DNA of 8,430 nucleotides from Klebsiella pneumoniae (GTDB lineage: Bacteria > Pseudomonadota > Gammaproteobacteria > Ga0077536). Location: positions 1-8,430 of the forward strand of contig CAMCBY010000159.1 of assembly GCA_945873015.1 (NCBI GenBank). The letters run 5' to 3'. This document shows, in pieces, positions 6,949 to 8,430 of this stretch. Below the pieces are notes generated by a model. It did not search any database and was not told where the DNA came from. It saw only the letters and a program-made list of their open reading frames with translations. Made by a program: the position numbers and the translations under genes. Within the stretch, counting starts at the first letter, position 1. Every line of letters begins with the position of its first letter.

Positions 6949-8072
6949 GCACGCGTTATTCGGGCCTGATTGAACGCTATCGCGACCGCTTGCCGGTCAG
7001 CCGGGACACCCGCATCGTGAGCTTGTGCGAGGGCAATACGCCGCTCATCAAGCTTGAGAACATTCCGCGCAAGCGTGGCCGTGGCTGCGAGATTTACGTC
7101 AAGTTCGAAGGCTTGAATCCGACCGGTTCGTTCAAGGACCGCGGCATGACGATGGCCGTGACCCAGGCCGTGAACGAAGGCGCGCAGGCGATCATCTGCG
7201 CCTCGACCGGCAACACTTCGGCGTCGGCCGCCGCTTATGCGGCGCGCGCCGGCATCCGCTGTTTTGTGCTCATTCCGGAAGGCAAGATTGCGCTCGGCAA
7301 ACTCGCGCAGGCCATGATTCAGGGCTCGGTGGTCATTCAGATCAAGGGCAACTTCGACGACGGCATGCGCATCGTCAAGGAAATGGCCGATGTCGCGCCG
7401 GTGACCATCGTCAATTCCATCAATCCCTATCGCCTGCAGGGCCAGAAGACCGCCGCGTTCGAGATTGTCGATGCGCTCGGTCGCGCGCCCGATTATCACT
7501 GCATTCCGGTCGGCAATGCCGGCAATATCAGCGCCTACTGGACGGGTTTTTCCGAGTATGCGGGTGTCAAACCCGCCACCGCCGCGTGTGCGTGGTGCCA
7601 CGATACCTGCAAGTTCGAGCGTCCCGCCGTGACCGACAGCCGGCCGGTCATGCTTGGTTATCAAGCCGCCGGTTCGGCCCCGTTTGTGGCTGGCCATCCC
7701 ATCGAACTGCCGGAGACCGTCGCCACCGCGATTCGGATCGGCAATCCGCAGTCGTGGGATCTTGCGTGGGCCGCGGCGCGCGAGTCGGGCGGTGAATTCA
7801 AGAGCATGAGCGACGAAGACATCCTCAAGATTCAGCGTGAGCTCGCCGAACAGGAAGGCATCTTCTGTGAGCCGGCGTCAGCCATCGCCCTCGGTGGCGC
7901 GCTGCGTGACATCGAGTCTGGCCGCATCAAGGAGGGCAGCGTGGTGACGTGCACGCTGACCGGTCATGGTTTGAAAGACCCCGATACCGCCATCAAGCAG
8001 AGCGCCGGCGGCGTCATCGAAATCCCGGCCGAGAGCGACGCGGTTAAACGCGCCATCCTCGATCATCTGTAG
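6945..8072 (+). CDS. thrC: Threonine synthase with a cysteine-rich insertion
   Basis: ThrC converts O-phospho-L-homoserine to threonine and phosphate, the last step of threonine synthesis, using PLP in the cytoplasm. The 375-residue protein is the short fold-type-II class, similar to Thermus ThrC as recalled. The PLP lysine is K64 in NPTGSFKDRG. Other marks are ASTGNTSAS (residues 86-94), the phosphate-cup PVGNAGN (188-194), GYQAAGSAP, ATAIRIGNPQSW, EGIFCEPASA and TGHGLKDP. It starts at a GTG overlapping the hom stop. One region is odd: between SEYAG and SRPVMLGYQ (about residues 206-233) there is a stretch longer than I expect for the family, with C215, C218, H219 and C222 (CAWCHDTC). Reading stays open, and neither other frame gives a better family match, so this looks like a true insertion rather than a frameshift. 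No homoserine kinase (thrB or thrH) lies beside it, so that step must be encoded elsewhere. Confidence 0.96.
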   Translation: MSTRYSGLIERYRDRLPVSRDTRIVSLCEGNTPLIKLENIPRKRGRGCEIYVKFEGLNPTGSFKDRGMTMAVTQAVNEGAQAIICASTGNTSASAAAYAARAGIRCFVLIPEGKIALGKLAQAMIQGSVVIQIKGNFDDGMRIVKEMADVAPVTIVNSINPYRLQGQKTAAFEIVDALGRAPDYHCIPVGNAGNISAYWTGFSEYAGVKPATAACAWCHDTCKFERPAVTDSRPVMLGYQAAGSAPFVAGHPIELPETVATAIRIGNPQSWDLAWAAARESGGEFKSMSDEDILKIQRELAEQEGIFCEPASAIALGGALRDIESGRIKEGSVVTCTLTGHGLKDPDTAIKQSAGGVIEIPAESDAVKRAILDHL

Positions 8073-8155
8073 ACTGGCGTGCCCGCGCCAGGGCCAAGGT
8101 CCATCGCTGTTGCAGGCGCGCCCGCACATGACGCGCGCGCGCTGGGGGTGCCGAC

Positions 8156-8430
8156 ATGAGCGGTCATCTCGACATTCTCGCTCCTTATCTGCTTGATCAT
8201 CTGCTGAATGCGCACAACGAAGCCGACGCCATGCGGGTGGCGCGGCGGCTGGCGCGCGCCGAGCTGGTGCCGGCGCGTCATATCGATGTCGACGCGGCGA
8301 TGCTCGCCTGTTTCGGCCACGAAGCCTATGAAGGTGTGGCGAGTGTCAGTGCGGCGGCCGATTTCGGCGCCGAGTTCACGCCCGGCCACTGGTTGCGTGC
8401 TGATCCTGTACATCTGCGCGCCGACCCGAC
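8156..8430 (+). CDS. RpfE-type protein, 5' part only (cut by window end)
   Basis: Open reading from the ATG at 8156 to the window end gives 91 complete codons with no stop. It begins MSGHLDILAPYLLDHLL and ends in WLRADPVHLRADP. That last motif is typical of a proteobacterial family annotated as RpfE-type regulatory protein or phosphoglycerate-mutase-like protein. In Xanthomonas rpfE lies next to recJ. The molecular function of this family is not established, and the mutase label comes from distant similarity. A G-run (8144-8148) 7 nt upstream may serve as ribosome binding site. An ATG at 8128 is out of frame and soon reaches a stop. The gene follows thrC by 83 bp in the same direction, so it may be read from the same transcript or its own promoter; I see no convincing promoter or terminator in the gap. 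The family call rests mainly on one motif, so it is moderate. Confidence 0.65.
   Translation, partial: MSGHLDILAPYLLDHLLNAHNEADAMRVARRLARAELVPARHIDVDAAMLACFGHEAYEGVASVSAAADFGAEFTPGHWLRADPVHLRADP

Noticed and set aside
7587..7601. Heme c attachment site (CAWCH) in ThrC
   Set aside because: CxxCH needs export to the periplasm for heme ligation. ThrC has no signal peptide and is a cytoplasmic enzyme.
7560..7643. Pair of compensating frameshifts in thrC
   Set aside because: The other two frames give no better match to the threonine synthase family, and the family sequence resumes in the same frame on both sides, so an insertion is the simpler reading.
6723..7697. 324-codon open frame on the minus strand opposite the hom-thrC junction
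   Set aside because: It spans the junction of two certain plus-strand genes and has shadow-like composition.
8074..8091. Hairpin CTGGCG-TGCCCG-CGCCAG just after the thrC stop as an intrinsic terminator
   Set aside because: The stem is only 6 bp and is followed by GGCCAAGG rather than a T-run, so it is not a convincing terminator.
1..8430. Mobile element, defence system, CRISPR array or biosynthetic cluster
   Set aside because: Apart from the non-autonomous REPIN, all genes are core metabolism, proteolysis or signalling. There are no direct-repeat arrays, transposases, integrases or toxin-antitoxin pairs.

Overview
The window looks like chromosomal core sequence of a GC-rich proteobacterium, most likely a gammaproteobacterium. 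This rests on close recalled similarity of TldD and AlaC to the Escherichia coli proteins, of Hom to Pseudomonas Hom, on an alaC-hom-thrC gene order, and on an RpfE-like gene after thrC. I cannot fix the genus by reading alone. All genes share similar GC-rich codon use, and there are no transposases, prophage genes, tRNAs, rRNAs or CRISPR arrays.

Layout. Positions 1-120 are non-coding and hold a perfect 26-bp inverted repeat (23-48 and 83-108) with the architecture of a REPIN, a pair of REP palindromes each headed by GTAG. It sits just beyond the 3' end of tldD. On the minus strand follow tldD (121-1566, TldD half of the TldD/TldE metalloprotease) and, upstream of it, a large membrane-anchored PAS-GGDEF-EAL cyclic-di-GMP protein (1639-4146). 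Positions 4147-4401 are a 255-bp divergent intergenic region with a G8 tract, a long imperfect hairpin and a plausible sigma-70 promoter firing to the right. On the plus strand lies a tight operon: alaC (alanine aminotransferase, 4402-5613), hom (homoserine dehydrogenase, 5617-6948) and thrC (threonine synthase, 6945-8072). After an 83-bp gap comes the 5' part of an RpfE-type gene (8156 to the window end).

How the genes work together. Hom makes homoserine from aspartate semialdehyde, and ThrC converts O-phosphohomoserine to threonine. The homoserine kinase joining the two steps is not in the window and must be encoded elsewhere. AlaC links pyruvate/alanine and glutamate/2-oxoglutarate and is co-transcribed with them. 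The spacing (3-bp gap, then a 4-bp overlap) points to one mRNA with translational coupling. The leftward pair, cyclic-di-GMP protein and TldD, has no obvious functional link and may be only neighbours.

I see no undescribed multi-gene system here. The observations most worth following are the REPIN and a short cysteine-rich insertion (CAWCHDTC) in threonine synthase.
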